From Spirochaetales bacterium (lineage in GTDB: Bacteria; Spirochaetota; Spirochaetia; Treponematales; Treponemataceae), in NCBI GenBank assembly GCA_003246765.1, contig QKDA01000013.1, forward strand, positions 1 through 64,000: a stretch of 64,000 bases of DNA. Reading direction: 5' to 3'. The notes under the pieces are model-generated. The model saw only the letters and a program-made list of their open reading frames with translations. It did no database searches and was not told the origin of the DNA. Numbering within the stretch: the first letter of the stretch is position 1; each line of letters begins with the position of its first letter. Both the position numbers and the translations under genes were made by a program. Shown piece after piece: positions 24,716-33,553 of this stretch.

Positions 24716-25834
24716 GACGGGCCCATCCGGGTCGGCGTAACCACGAAACCCCTGGACAACTGGAAATCCGGCTCCGGGCACCACCTGGACGAACTCATGG
24801 CCCACGTGCTCGACCTTAACGAGAGGGACTACGGCTTTGAGTTCACCTTCATCCACTACAGGCAAAGCGAAAACCCGCTGTACCGCCGGGTTCGGGAGCT
24901 CATCATACCGAGGAACCCGCTGGCGGCGGGTCTCGCGGTCGCCCGGGAGGAATTCGACGTGGTGCATTACACCCCCCTGTCGGTCTTCGCCCCGATGTGG
25001 GGAGTGAGCGCCCGGAAAACCGCCACCATTCACGGCATCGAGGAACGCCTCTTTCCCCGGGGCTATCCCCTCTATCACCGCCTTCACGAATACTGGGTCC
25101 AGCCCCTGTTCATGCGCGCCATGGACGGCATAGCCACCGTATCCGAAACGGGACGCCGTTGGTTTATCGAGCATTATGGAATACGCCCCGAGAGGATCTT
25201 CGTTACCCCCAACGCGGTTTCACCCGCCTTCAGGCGGCTCAGTCCCGCCGAGAGTGGTCTCGCGGACTTTCCCCTCGTCGACAGGCCCTTCGTGCTCCAC
25301 CTAAGCCGCTATTCGGAACGGAAGAACCCGTCGGGGGTAATCGCCGGATTCGCCCGTGCCCTCGATTTGACGGGGGGTGACTACCAGCTGGTTTGCGCGG
25401 GGAAGGGCTGGGACGCCGATGAGGCGCGCTCCATGGCGGAATCCCTCGGCATCGCGGACCGTCTCATAACCCCCGGCTTTATCACGGAAGAACAGGCGGT
25501 CAGGCTCTATAACCGCGCCGAGGCCTTTCTCTTTCCCTCCTGGGCGGAAGGCTTCGGCATGCCCAACCTCGAGGCCATGGCCTGCGGCTGCCCCGTGGTC
25601 ACATCGGGCATTTTCGCCATTCCCGAGGTCGTGGGCGACGCGGCGGAGGTGGTGGCGCGGCCCGACGATCACGGCGGCATCGGCGAGGCCCTCGCGAGAA
25701 TACTAAGCGTGGAAGGGCATAAAAAAACCCTCGTCGAGCGAGGGTTTGAGAGGGTGAAGGCCTATGACTGGAAGGAGAGCGCCAGGACACTCCTGGAGTA
25801 TTGGAAAGGGCTTGGCCGGAGGCCGGGAGCATGA
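24704..25834 (+). CDS. Glycosyltransferase family 4
   Basis: 376 aa GT-B enzyme. VTPNAVSPAFRRL near residues 167-179, the donor-binding segment FVLHLSRYSERKNP near 203-216 and EGFGMPNLEAMACGCPVV near 285-302 (E-x7-E) are clear GT4 blocks. The gene stands on the plus strand inside an otherwise minus-strand cluster and is first in a three-gene run with a beta-helix lipoprotein and GtrA. Donor and acceptor are unknown. No Shine-Dalgarno precedes the ATG. Confidence 0.88.
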   Translation: MNRTDGPIRVGVTTKPLDNWKSGSGHHLDELMAHVLDLNERDYGFEFTFIHYRQSENPLYRRVRELIIPRNPLAAGLAVAREEFDVVHYTPLSVFAPMWGVSARKTATIHGIEERLFPRGYPLYHRLHEYWVQPLFMRAMDGIATVSETGRRWFIEHYGIRPERIFVTPNAVSPAFRRLSPAESGLADFPLVDRPFVLHLSRYSERKNPSGVIAGFARALDLTGGDYQLVCAGKGWDADEARSMAESLGIADRLITPGFITEEQAVRLYNRAEAFLFPSWAEGFGMPNLEAMACGCPVVTSGIFAIPEVVGDAAEVVARPDDHGGIGEALARILSVEGHKKTLVERGFERVKAYDWKESARTLLEYWKGLGRRPGA

Positions 25835-26850
25835 GTGGGCGCCATGAGCCGCAATCGCGGCCGCATGCCGCCGCGCGAGGCGACTCCCCATGGAAGCTCC
25901 TCTGCATCGCGGCCCTCGCTTCGGGTCTCGGCCTTTCAGCCTGCGCCGGAAACCCTGAAAGGCCCGACTCAGCCGCCGCGGGCTCTCTGGGGCCACGGGA
26001 CGATACCGCCTATATCCAGGGACTCCTGGACGAAGACTCTTCGGAAATAGTGATCCCCAAGGGGGACGGCCCTTGGCTAACGGGGCCGCTTTTCCTGACA
26101 GCCGCCCGGGACAAACGAATCGTCTTCGAGGAGGGTTGCGAGATCGCGGCCCTGAGGGGCCGTTTCAAGGATACCGGCGACTGCCTTCTATCCCTGGAAA
26201 AATGCACGAACGTGACCCTTTCCGGATACGGCGCGGCCCTTACGATGAACCGGAAAGACTACGCCGGGCCCGATTACAGGAAGGGTGAATGGCGCCACTG
26301 CATTTCAGTCCTGGATTCTTCGTCCGTTCTTATCGAGGGCCTGACCATAGCCAAGAGCGGCGGCGACGGCGTGTACGTCGGACAGAGAAGGGGGGAGCCG
26401 GCCTGCGCGGGCATTACGCTGCGTAACCTTCGCCTGGAAGACCACTACCGCCAGGGCGTGAGCGTCATAGCCGCGAGGGACTTTCTCATGGAAGGATGTT
26501 TGGTAACCGGTACCGGGGGCACCCCGCCCTCGGCGGGAATAGATTTCGAGCCCAACAGCGGCACTGACGGGTTCATCAACTGCCTGGTACGGGATTGCCT
26601 TTTCGAGAAAAACCGGGGACCGGGCATCATCGTGTATCCGGTGAAGCTTAAGGGATCGGGCAGACCCGTGGATATCCGGTTCGAGAGATGCGTTTCCAGA
26701 AGAAACCTGCTCTCCGTCTCCATGTACGGCATAAGCCCGGATATTTCCGGATCCATCGCCTTCGTCGACTGCGATCTCTCCTTTCCCTCGTGGATACACG
26801 GGGGAAAGAATCTTAGCGTAATGCGAACGAAAAACAAGGGAAGGCCATGA
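25831..26850 (+). CDS. Beta-helix lipoprotein
   Basis: 339 aa. A long basic n-region is followed by a hydrophobic stretch and lipobox LSAC, with the lipidated Cys at 38. Residues about 100-330 form a right-handed parallel beta-helix as judged by repeating short strands (CTNVTLSGYGAAL, SSSVLIEGLTIAKS, ACAGITLRNLRLED, AARDFLMEGCLVTG). This fold is used by polysaccharide lyases, epimerases and some phage-type hydrolases. DFEPNSGTDGF may be part of the active site but no family catalytic motif is certain. ATG at 25831 in an ATGA overlap with the preceding gene. Confidence 0.75.
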   Translation: MSGRHEPQSRPHAAARGDSPWKLLCIAALASGLGLSACAGNPERPDSAAAGSLGPRDDTAYIQGLLDEDSSEIVIPKGDGPWLTGPLFLTAARDKRIVFEEGCEIAALRGRFKDTGDCLLSLEKCTNVTLSGYGAALTMNRKDYAGPDYRKGEWRHCISVLDSSSVLIEGLTIAKSGGDGVYVGQRRGEPACAGITLRNLRLEDHYRQGVSVIAARDFLMEGCLVTGTGGTPPSAGIDFEPNSGTDGFINCLVRDCLFEKNRGPGIIVYPVKLKGSGRPVDIRFERCVSRRNLLSVSMYGISPDISGSIAFVDCDLSFPSWIHGGKNLSVMRTKNKGRP

Positions 26851-27278
26851 CACGCATCAAAAAGATTCTGGACAAGCTCATGCTCGGCAAGACCGACAAC
26901 GTCATCGTACAGCTGTTCCGCTACTTCGTCGTCTCGGGCCTTTCCCTGGTCATCGACTTCTGCACGCTCTTTCTCTTTACCGACCTCTTGCGAATCCACT
27001 ATCTCGCGTCGAGCGTGCTTAGCTACTCCATCGGGCTGCTGATCAACTACTACATCTCGGTGAATTGGGTCTTCGCGAGCCGTACCTACGGGGACCGCAG
27101 GAAGGAATTCACCATTTTCGCCGCCATCGGCATCGCGGGACTGGGGATCAATACCCTGGTCATGTGGGTATGCACGGGGCTTTTCTCGCTCTACTACCTC
27201 GCCGCCCGGGTCATCTCGGCCGCGATCGGCTATACGTGGAAGTACGTCGCCCGCCGCCTGATCCTCTTCCGCTCCTGA
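26847..27278 (+). CDS. GtrA-family flippase-like protein
   Basis: 143 aa with four membrane helices (about 21-40, 47-66, 84-105, 110-132). The family pattern LFRYFVVSGLSLVIDF and LINYYISVNWVF fits GtrA, which moves polyprenyl-phosphate sugars across the inner membrane. ATGA overlap upstream. Downstream it meets the GtrB-like gene tail to tail with no bases between stops: the TGA at 27276-27278 abuts the minus-strand TGA at 27281-27279. Confidence 0.9.
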   Translation: MTRIKKILDKLMLGKTDNVIVQLFRYFVVSGLSLVIDFCTLFLFTDLLRIHYLASSVLSYSIGLLINYYISVNWVFASRTYGDRRKEFTIFAAIGIAGLGINTLVMWVCTGLFSLYYLAARVISAAIGYTWKYVARRLILFRS

Positions 27279-28151
27279 TCACTCCCTGCGCGAAATCGCG
27301 TCGGCAATTAGCCCCATGCAGAAGAACTGAATAGCGCTCAGGGACATCATGATGAAGGTGCCGTCGTAGAATTTTCCCGGCACCGCGAGCCCCCAGGCCA
27401 GAATTCCCGCGCCGAGTAAAAGAAGGCCCGTGCTTAGGGGAATGAAAATCCTCAAGGGGTTGAAGAGCACGCACATCCTCAGTATGAGCATGACGAAATT
27501 CATCGTGTCCTTGATGGGCCTGATCTTCGAGGATCCCTCCCGCTTGAAGTAATCGATCTTGACGTACTTAACGGCGTAGCCGTTCGTCAGCGCCGCGAGG
27601 GTTATGGTTGAGGTTAGCGAAAAGCCGTTGGGGTAAAGGCTGAAATACCGGTCGAAGAGTTCCTTGGTGAATACCCGCAGTCCCGAATTGAGATCGGGAA
27701 TCCTGACCTCCGACACGTAGGAAGCCAGGCGGTTTATGAAGGCCTTCGGGGCCCGTCTCAGCCAGGGGATATGCACGTTTTCCCCGATCCTGGCGCCGAC
27801 GACCATGTCGTGGTCCTTCATGTCGGCGTAGAGGTCCGGGATACGCTCGTTCGGGTACGTGCCGTCGCTGTCGGTGATGCACAGGGTATCGTAGACGGCG
27901 TGACGGGAGCCTGTCTTTATGGACGCGCCGTAACCGCGGTTAAGGTCGTGATGCACCAGGGTTACATCAAGGCCCTCGGCGCCTCCGTTGGATTCGAGTA
28001 TCTCCCGGGTACGGTCCTTGGAGCAGTCGTTGACGATAATGACCTGATAGGGAATCCCGCTTTTTTTCATGGTCCCGTGGAGTTCCCGGATGGTATCGAG
28101 AATGGCCTTTTCCTCGTTATAGGTCGGGATGATGATGCTGATGCCGTTCAT
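27279..28151 (-). CDS. GtrB/DPM1-like polyprenyl-phosphate glycosyltransferase (GT2)
   Basis: 290 aa. A GT-A domain (ISIIIPTYNEEK start, VNDCSKDRT near 40, DSDGTYP near 93-99) is followed by two C-terminal membrane helices (about 224-247 and 258-280). The family puts a sugar from a nucleotide donor onto polyprenyl phosphate at the cytoplasmic face. ATGA overlap with the upstream GT-C gene suggests that the product is used by it after flipping by GtrA. Confidence 0.88.
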   Translation of the reverse strand: MNGISIIIPTYNEEKAILDTIRELHGTMKKSGIPYQVIIVNDCSKDRTREILESNGGAEGLDVTLVHHDLNRGYGASIKTGSRHAVYDTLCITDSDGTYPNERIPDLYADMKDHDMVVGARIGENVHIPWLRRAPKAFINRLASYVSEVRIPDLNSGLRVFTKELFDRYFSLYPNGFSLTSTITLAALTNGYAVKYVKIDYFKREGSSKIRPIKDTMNFVMLILRMCVLFNPLRIFIPLSTGLLLLGAGILAWGLAVPGKFYDGTFIMMSLSAIQFFCMGLIADAISRRE

Positions 28152-29665
28152 TGCGCGCTCCTTTCGCTGTGGATGTCGGAAATTCGGGAGAGGGGTATGG
28201 TGAAAATTCGGAAGGGAGCGCGTACCGCCTGAATAAAGGCCGTGCCGCGAATCGATCCGTCCTTGGAGAGAACGTAGACCGCCGTTCCATCAGCGTCGAT
28301 CACTACCGGATCGGGAGCCCCCGACAGGGTATAGGAGTCTTGATCCAGGAAAAAACGGCTCGCGGTCATGACGGCGTTCTCCCCAGCTAGCCCCGCCGCG
28401 GACAATATGGGGGTACCCGAATCCCATGCCTCGTTTATGTCGCGGAAATACGCCGAGGTTTGGGCGAAGGGGTGGTCCGAGGGCTTTAGGGGGCTGTGGG
28501 CGTACTGCCGAGCCGAAGAAGGCACGATGGGCAGGGAGAAGGCGGCGGATACGGCCAGGCAGAGCGCCGCAGAGCCCACGGCGACCGTGGACGCACTCTC
28601 GGCGGAAAAATCAGGAAGAAGACGCCCGGTCAAATCCTCTGCCGCCCATGAAAGGACGAGGAAGACGAAGGGCAGGAGGGCGCAGAAATACCGGTTGATG
28701 AAGTCTTCCGCCACCATGACCGGATTAAGGCCGGTTACGGTGAAGGTAATGAAGAAGATAAAGCTGAAACCCATAACGGTAATGGTCTTGAGCTCCCGGT
28801 TCGCCCCCCGCGCAAGATAGTAGGAGCCGGCGACGGCAAAAAGGGCCAACGGAGCCTGCCAGTAGGGCTCAAGGTATTCAGGCGCGTACCGCAGGAAGAC
28901 CCCCCAGTAGGAGTTCAGGGGATCCGCGTAGTCGCTCGAAAGGTGGTTCGAGGTAATTACCGAAAGCTGTCCGAACGAAAAATCCGTAAGCAACGCGTAA
29001 AGCGCCGTCTCGGCGATAAACAGGGCGAGCAGGGGAAGCCCAAAGGCGAAACAGTCCCTAAAGCCCCGCTTTCCTCCGTACAAAAGCATGGCCGCGAAGA
29101 CGCCGGGAAGGAAGAAGAGGTTAGTGATCTTCGTTTCATAGGCGAGAAACATGGCCAGGGAGGAAACCACGACGAGTATCGTCCGATTCCGGCCCTCCCT
29201 GCGCAGGGCTATCACCAATAGATACGCGCAAAGGAGCATGTAGGTTATGGAGAAGATCTCGGGCCTGACCTGGCTTGCCGCGCGGATTTGATAGGGGAAG
29301 AAGATCATGAAAAGGCTGGCGAGAATCCCCGTGAACCTGCCGCGAAGGGTCTTTCCCAGGGCATATAGGAGGGCGGTCTGGGCGAGGGCGTTGAGGATAG
29401 GGGCTACGTAGTAAACGTTGGGATGAACCCCGAAAACCCTCTGGAGCGCCGCCACCGGGAGAATGATCGCCCAGCGCACGGTCCTGTGGGTGAGGGCGGG
29501 ATACTCAAAGCCCTGGGAGAGCGCCTTGGCCGCGTACCAATAGTCCCGTTCGTCAACGCCGGTATGGATCATCATTTGGGTGGACAGCCGTACCCACAGG
29601 GTAAGGAGGAGAAGCGACACGAGGATGATCGACTCCGCGGCGCGTTCCCTAGGCGGTAATTTCAC
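28148..29665 (-). CDS. GT-C membrane glycosyltransferase (GT39/ArnT-like)
   Basis: 505 aa with about ten membrane helices. The first periplasmic loop has GVDERDYWYAAKALSQG near residues 35-50, the acidic motif that GT-C enzymes use to transfer sugars from polyprenyl phosphate outside the cytoplasm. I chose the GTG at 29665, which overlaps the preceding gene by 17 bases and has GGGG about 9 bases ahead; a TTG at 29701 is the longer alternative. It is probably the third partner of GtrA and GtrB-like proteins. Confidence 0.82.
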   Translation of the reverse strand: MKLPPRERAAESIILVSLLLLTLWVRLSTQMMIHTGVDERDYWYAAKALSQGFEYPALTHRTVRWAIILPVAALQRVFGVHPNVYYVAPILNALAQTALLYALGKTLRGRFTGILASLFMIFFPYQIRAASQVRPEIFSITYMLLCAYLLVIALRREGRNRTILVVVSSLAMFLAYETKITNLFFLPGVFAAMLLYGGKRGFRDCFAFGLPLLALFIAETALYALLTDFSFGQLSVITSNHLSSDYADPLNSYWGVFLRYAPEYLEPYWQAPLALFAVAGSYYLARGANRELKTITVMGFSFIFFITFTVTGLNPVMVAEDFINRYFCALLPFVFLVLSWAAEDLTGRLLPDFSAESASTVAVGSAALCLAVSAAFSLPIVPSSARQYAHSPLKPSDHPFAQTSAYFRDINEAWDSGTPILSAAGLAGENAVMTASRFFLDQDSYTLSGAPDPVVIDADGTAVYVLSKDGSIRGTAFIQAVRAPFRIFTIPLSRISDIHSERSAQ

Positions 29666-30863
29666 GATAGAACCCCACAAGCTCCGCGGTAAGCGCGGCA
29701 ATGTCGTACTTTTTAAGGGCGAACTCGCGGCCCGCCATTCCCATGCGGTCCCTCAAGCCGGGATCCGAGAGGAGAGAGACGATCCGGTCCGCCAGGGCTG
29801 CGCTGTCCTTCTCCGGGACGAGAAAGCCCGTAACTCCCTCGACCACCCCGTCGGGGATGCCGTTGTGGAGGGTGCTTACCACCGGTACGCCGCAGGCCTG
29901 GGCTTCCTGGAGCACCAGGCCCTGGCCCTCCATGTCCCCGGAAGAGGCGGTAACGCTGGGAAGGCAGAATACCGCCGAGCGGTTATAGAGATCCATCACG
30001 GTCTTGGAGGAACACACGCCGAGAAACTCGCACGCATCCTCGATGCCGAGGGATTGGGCCAGCTCCTTCAGCTCCCCCAAAAGGGATCCCCCGCCCGCAA
30101 TCCTGTAGGCAACCCCGGGAACGCGGGCCCGTATCAGGGGCATCGCCTCTAGGAGATAGCGGTGACCCTTCTTTTCCTCGAGCCTTCCCACGGTAAGAAT
30201 CGAAAAGGGCTCAATGCGGGAGCGGTCCCGGGACGCGTACTCCGCCGCCACCAGGCCCACGGGCAGCACCCGAATCTTGCCTTCGGGACAGCCGTTCGCG
30301 ACGATCTTGCCCTTGGTGAAGCCGGTGTTCGCGGTAACGAGATCCGCCAGGGCGTACATATGCCGGTATACGCCCAAGCCGTGGCGCTTCGGATAGGTGT
30401 TGATGTCGGACCCGTGAAAGGTCACGACGAGGCGGCCGCAAAAACCGCATTCCTTGAGAAACGCGCCGATGAGGCCGTTGACCCCGAATTGGCAGTGCGC
30501 CACGTCGAAACGCTCGCCGAGGAAGGCGTCAGCGAAGAAGAGCAGTTTGGCGTTCTTCGCGACCGTGCGGTACTTGCCTACCTTCAGCGCTTCCAGGGCC
30601 GCCTTGGGCCTTCGCGCGAGAAGCTTGAAAAAGAGAAAGGGGGCGCGCAGGAAACGGGCCCGCATGGACCGTGGAATTTCGGCGTACCGGGTTACCGCCG
30701 CGACTCCCCTGGCATCGAAAAGCTCGTGCCGCATCTCGTCCCGGGGCCGGTGTGCGGCGAAAACCGTAACGTCCACTCCCGCGTCCATGAGCCCAACCAC
30801 TGAATTGAGAAGGAACTTTTCGGAGATCTCGGGAAAGGAGTTTACAATGAAGGCGACCTTCAT
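29649..30863 (-). CDS. Glycosyltransferase family 4
   Basis: 404 aa. MKVAFIVNSFPEISEKFLLNSV at the N-terminus, the donor segment FSILTVGRLEEKKGHRYLLEA near residue 220 and MEGQGLVLQEAQACGVPVVST near 310-330 are typical of exopolysaccharide GT4 enzymes of the colanic-acid WcaL/AmsK type. It shares an ATGA junction with the cytidylyltransferase fusion gene, so the two are likely co-translated. Confidence 0.88.
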   Translation of the reverse strand: MKVAFIVNSFPEISEKFLLNSVVGLMDAGVDVTVFAAHRPRDEMRHELFDARGVAAVTRYAEIPRSMRARFLRAPFLFFKLLARRPKAALEALKVGKYRTVAKNAKLLFFADAFLGERFDVAHCQFGVNGLIGAFLKECGFCGRLVVTFHGSDINTYPKRHGLGVYRHMYALADLVTANTGFTKGKIVANGCPEGKIRVLPVGLVAAEYASRDRSRIEPFSILTVGRLEEKKGHRYLLEAMPLIRARVPGVAYRIAGGGSLLGELKELAQSLGIEDACEFLGVCSSKTVMDLYNRSAVFCLPSVTASSGDMEGQGLVLQEAQACGVPVVSTLHNGIPDGVVEGVTGFLVPEKDSAALADRIVSLLSDPGLRDRMGMAGREFALKKYDIAALTAELVGFYREITA

Positions 30864-32677
30864 GCGCGCCTGTCTCCCGCGAAAAGGGAGAGTTTTGAGA
30901 CGAGCTTTTCGTTGTCCTGCCGGTTACGCACCGCGAGTCGGATCCACTTATCGTCGGGTATTCCCTTCTTGCCGGTGAGGTCCTTGATAAATATGTCGTG
31001 CTCACCGAGAAGGTATTTGGTTAGGTCCCGGGCGCTGAAATCCCCCTCGATCCTGCAGAGGAAATAATTCGCCTGGGAGGGAAAGACCGTGAACAGGCCC
31101 AGGGCCCGCAAGTCCGCCCCGAAGCGCTCCCGCTCGGCGATAATCCTGGCGCAGGCGGCCTCGTAGTCCTTCTTGTACTTCCCGATAATCTGCAGGAAAT
31201 TTTCCCCGAAGGAATTGATGTTCCATATCGAGAGCTCTTTGCGCGCGCGGGCCAAGAGTTCCCGGTCCGAGCAGGCGAGTACGCCCAGGCGGATCCCCGG
31301 AACGCCGTAGCTCTTGCTTATGCTCTTCATCACCGCGAGGTTCGGGTATGCCTCCAGCGTTCCCTGCTCGAGCATGGTATGGGAAAGCCCCGAGGAGGAA
31401 AAGTCGACGAAGGACTCGTCCAGGATCAGCCGTTTCCCGTTCTTTTTCATGGCGTCCAGAAGGGTAAGGATATCCTCCCGGGAAAGGCAGTTGCCGGAAG
31501 GATTGTCGGGGTTAATGAGGAGGAGGCTGTCGCACCGCTTCTGCCACTCGAGGAGATCCTTGAGGCCGTAGGACATGCCCTCGGCGATGAAGGGAACGAT
31601 CTCGTTTTGCGTAAAGCTCTCGGGATACTCGTTGAAGGTCGGGTAGATCACGCCCAGGGAGCCCGCGACGGAGCGGGAGAGGGCGCGAATGAGTTCCGCC
31701 GCGCCGTTGCCCACGAGGATTCGGTCCTCGTCCACTCCGAACATCTTTCCCGCCAGGAGGTTCTGCACGTTGAGCCCCGAGGGGTACTCCGAGATGAGGT
31801 CCCGGAAGTAGGCCTTCATCTCGTTGAGCATGGCGTCTGTGGGAAAGTAGGGGTTTACGAGATAGCAGTAGTCCAGGAGGTAGGGAAAGCGCCAGTATCC
31901 CCCGAAGCGCTTTTGGATGCGGGAGAGCTTATCCTCGCTGGAGTTCCCGAAGATGTTCTCGGCGATGTCCTTGTCCTGCACGTCGTCGATCTCGTACCAC
32001 CGGTGTCCCTCGAGGCAAAAGGCCTTAAGCTCGTTTTTCTCCAGGGTGGCGATGACCCTGAGCACCTGCTCGTAGTATTCGTTGTTACCCATGGCGGCCG
32101 AGTAGGCCTCTAGGAAGGGTACGTAGGACTCCGTGAGGAAGGCCTTGGAGAACTTGTAGATGTTGACGGTCTTGTAGTATGTATGCTTTTCCTCGTAGTT
32201 GAAGAATTTCTTGGGGATGAAATTCGTGATGAGTTTGTCGGGGGAGATCTGCACCACCGTGCCGTCCATCCATGACTGATACTGGTCAACCACGGCGAGG
32301 GTCGGCTCCGGGTCCGCGAGAAGGTCCCGGATGATGCGGCTCTCGAAGATGAGGTCGCTCTCGAGGAGGATCGTGTCGTCCTCGAGGAGCTTGTCCTTGG
32401 CGAGGGCGAGGGAGTAGATGTTGTTGGTCTTGTGGTATACGTCGTTCGCCACGTACTCGATCTCTATCCCCTTATAGCGCTTCCCCACGAAGTTCATGAG
32501 GTTCTCTTTTTGGTAGCCCACGACAATGACGCATTTCTTGATGCCGTTCTCGTCCAAGGCGTCCAGGGCGCGCTCCACCAGGGTTTTCCCGTTGATCTCG
32601 AGCATGCATTTGGTGTTGTTCTTCGTGTATTTGCCGAGGCGGTTTCCCATTCCCGCGGCGAGGATGATTGCCTGCAT
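30860..32677 (-). CDS. Bifunctional nucleotidyltransferase / CobD-like PLP enzyme
   Basis: 605 aa fusion. Residues 1-235 form a LicC/PntC-like nucleotidyltransferase (LAAGMGNRL at 6-14, Lys23, ESD with Asp108). Residues about 250-600 form a PLP fold-type I domain like histidinol-phosphate aminotransferase and threonine-phosphate decarboxylase CobD (NPDNPSGN near 390, SISKSYGVPGIRLG with the PLP Lys near 450). Similar arrangements are linked to making and activating small phospho-amines, for example phosphoethanolamine from phosphoserine with CTP. The actual substrate is not visible. An aminotransferase making an aminoalcohol phosphate is the main alternative. Confidence 0.8.
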   Translation of the reverse strand: MQAIILAAGMGNRLGKYTKNNTKCMLEINGKTLVERALDALDENGIKKCVIVVGYQKENLMNFVGKRYKGIEIEYVANDVYHKTNNIYSLALAKDKLLEDDTILLESDLIFESRIIRDLLADPEPTLAVVDQYQSWMDGTVVQISPDKLITNFIPKKFFNYEEKHTYYKTVNIYKFSKAFLTESYVPFLEAYSAAMGNNEYYEQVLRVIATLEKNELKAFCLEGHRWYEIDDVQDKDIAENIFGNSSEDKLSRIQKRFGGYWRFPYLLDYCYLVNPYFPTDAMLNEMKAYFRDLISEYPSGLNVQNLLAGKMFGVDEDRILVGNGAAELIRALSRSVAGSLGVIYPTFNEYPESFTQNEIVPFIAEGMSYGLKDLLEWQKRCDSLLLINPDNPSGNCLSREDILTLLDAMKKNGKRLILDESFVDFSSSGLSHTMLEQGTLEAYPNLAVMKSISKSYGVPGIRLGVLACSDRELLARARKELSIWNINSFGENFLQIIGKYKKDYEAACARIIAERERFGADLRALGLFTVFPSQANYFLCRIEGDFSARDLTKYLLGEHDIFIKDLTGKKGIPDDKWIRLAVRNRQDNEKLVSKLSLFAGDRRA

Positions 32678-32695
32678 AGGTGTATTCCTGCTCCC

Positions 32696-33547
32696 TTATC
32701 GTTTCGAGATGAAAGACGTGATCGGTCCCTTGACCAGTTTCCAGTAAATTTCCTTCTTGAGGGGGAATTTCCTGGTACCCCGCTTCTTGAGGTCGGCGAA
32801 CCATTCCCCGTCGATCTCGATCAGCTCGTCCAAGGCTTCCGTGTACCGCCTGTGCCAGTAGAAGGGTATGCCCGCTTCCCGGCACAGCCTCGCGGTGAGC
32901 CAGGTTTGCTCGATGAGGGCCGAGTTCTCCACGGGATCGGTGAACGAACGGTATCCCGGCCGCATCGCGTGGTGGTCTCCCTCAACGGCCGCGAAATGCT
33001 CAAGGCCGTCCTCGGCGTATAGGTTGTGCCCGGCCCCGATGAGGTGTATCTCGGAAGCCCCCGCGAGAATCGCCATGAAAAGGCAGGTATGGAGGCAGGA
33101 ACCGTGGCCGCCCCAGACAGTGGCGCGGTTGGCGAGGGTTTGCCTTACCTTGAAGCGGGTAAAGCCCTCGTCGATCCTGCCGCGGACGCCGAAGGGAGGG
33201 TAGGAGACCATCTTGTGAAAGTACACCTCCCGGTTCTGCGAGAGGAGAGCCATGGTTTCCTCTTTCGTCTTCCCGTACATGGGGAGGGCCGCGATGAGGG
33301 GAAGCCTCGCGTATTCGGCGTCCTTTCCCAAAAGGTATTCGGATCGGTCGTACTCGCTTGAGTAACGAAGGGTCGCCTTTGGGAATTTCACGTGGGCAAG
33401 GTGGAGCGTTATGCCGACCTTGTCGTCGAAGAAAGAGTCGGGATATCCCGACAGGGAAGGATCCGAACCGGCGATCCATACCGGCTTTCCCGCGAAACGC
33501 CGGTAAAGTTCCCGGGCGTCATGAAAGTTTGGGTTCTTGAATTTCAA
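32696..33547 (-). CDS. Protein of uncertain family, possibly DUF115/MptE-like
   Basis: 283 aa, soluble. KPVWIAGSDPSLSGY near residues 20-34 and SEIHLIGAGHNLYAEDG near 178-194 resemble the Rossmann-like DUF115/MptE and GT42-like proteins found in surface-glycan clusters, where some are glycosyltransferases and others act on pterins. I cannot place it with certainty. TTG start with AAGGAA ahead; it follows the licD gene by 6 bases and precedes the fusion gene by 18, so it is part of the same run. Confidence 0.5.
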   Translation of the reverse strand: MKFKNPNFHDARELYRRFAGKPVWIAGSDPSLSGYPDSFFDDKVGITLHLAHVKFPKATLRYSSEYDRSEYLLGKDAEYARLPLIAALPMYGKTKEETMALLSQNREVYFHKMVSYPPFGVRGRIDEGFTRFKVRQTLANRATVWGGHGSCLHTCLFMAILAGASEIHLIGAGHNLYAEDGLEHFAAVEGDHHAMRPGYRSFTDPVENSALIEQTWLTARLCREAGIPFYWHRRYTEALDELIEIDGEWFADLKKRGTRKFPLKKEIYWKLVKGPITSFISKR

Positions 33548-33553
33548 TTTTGC

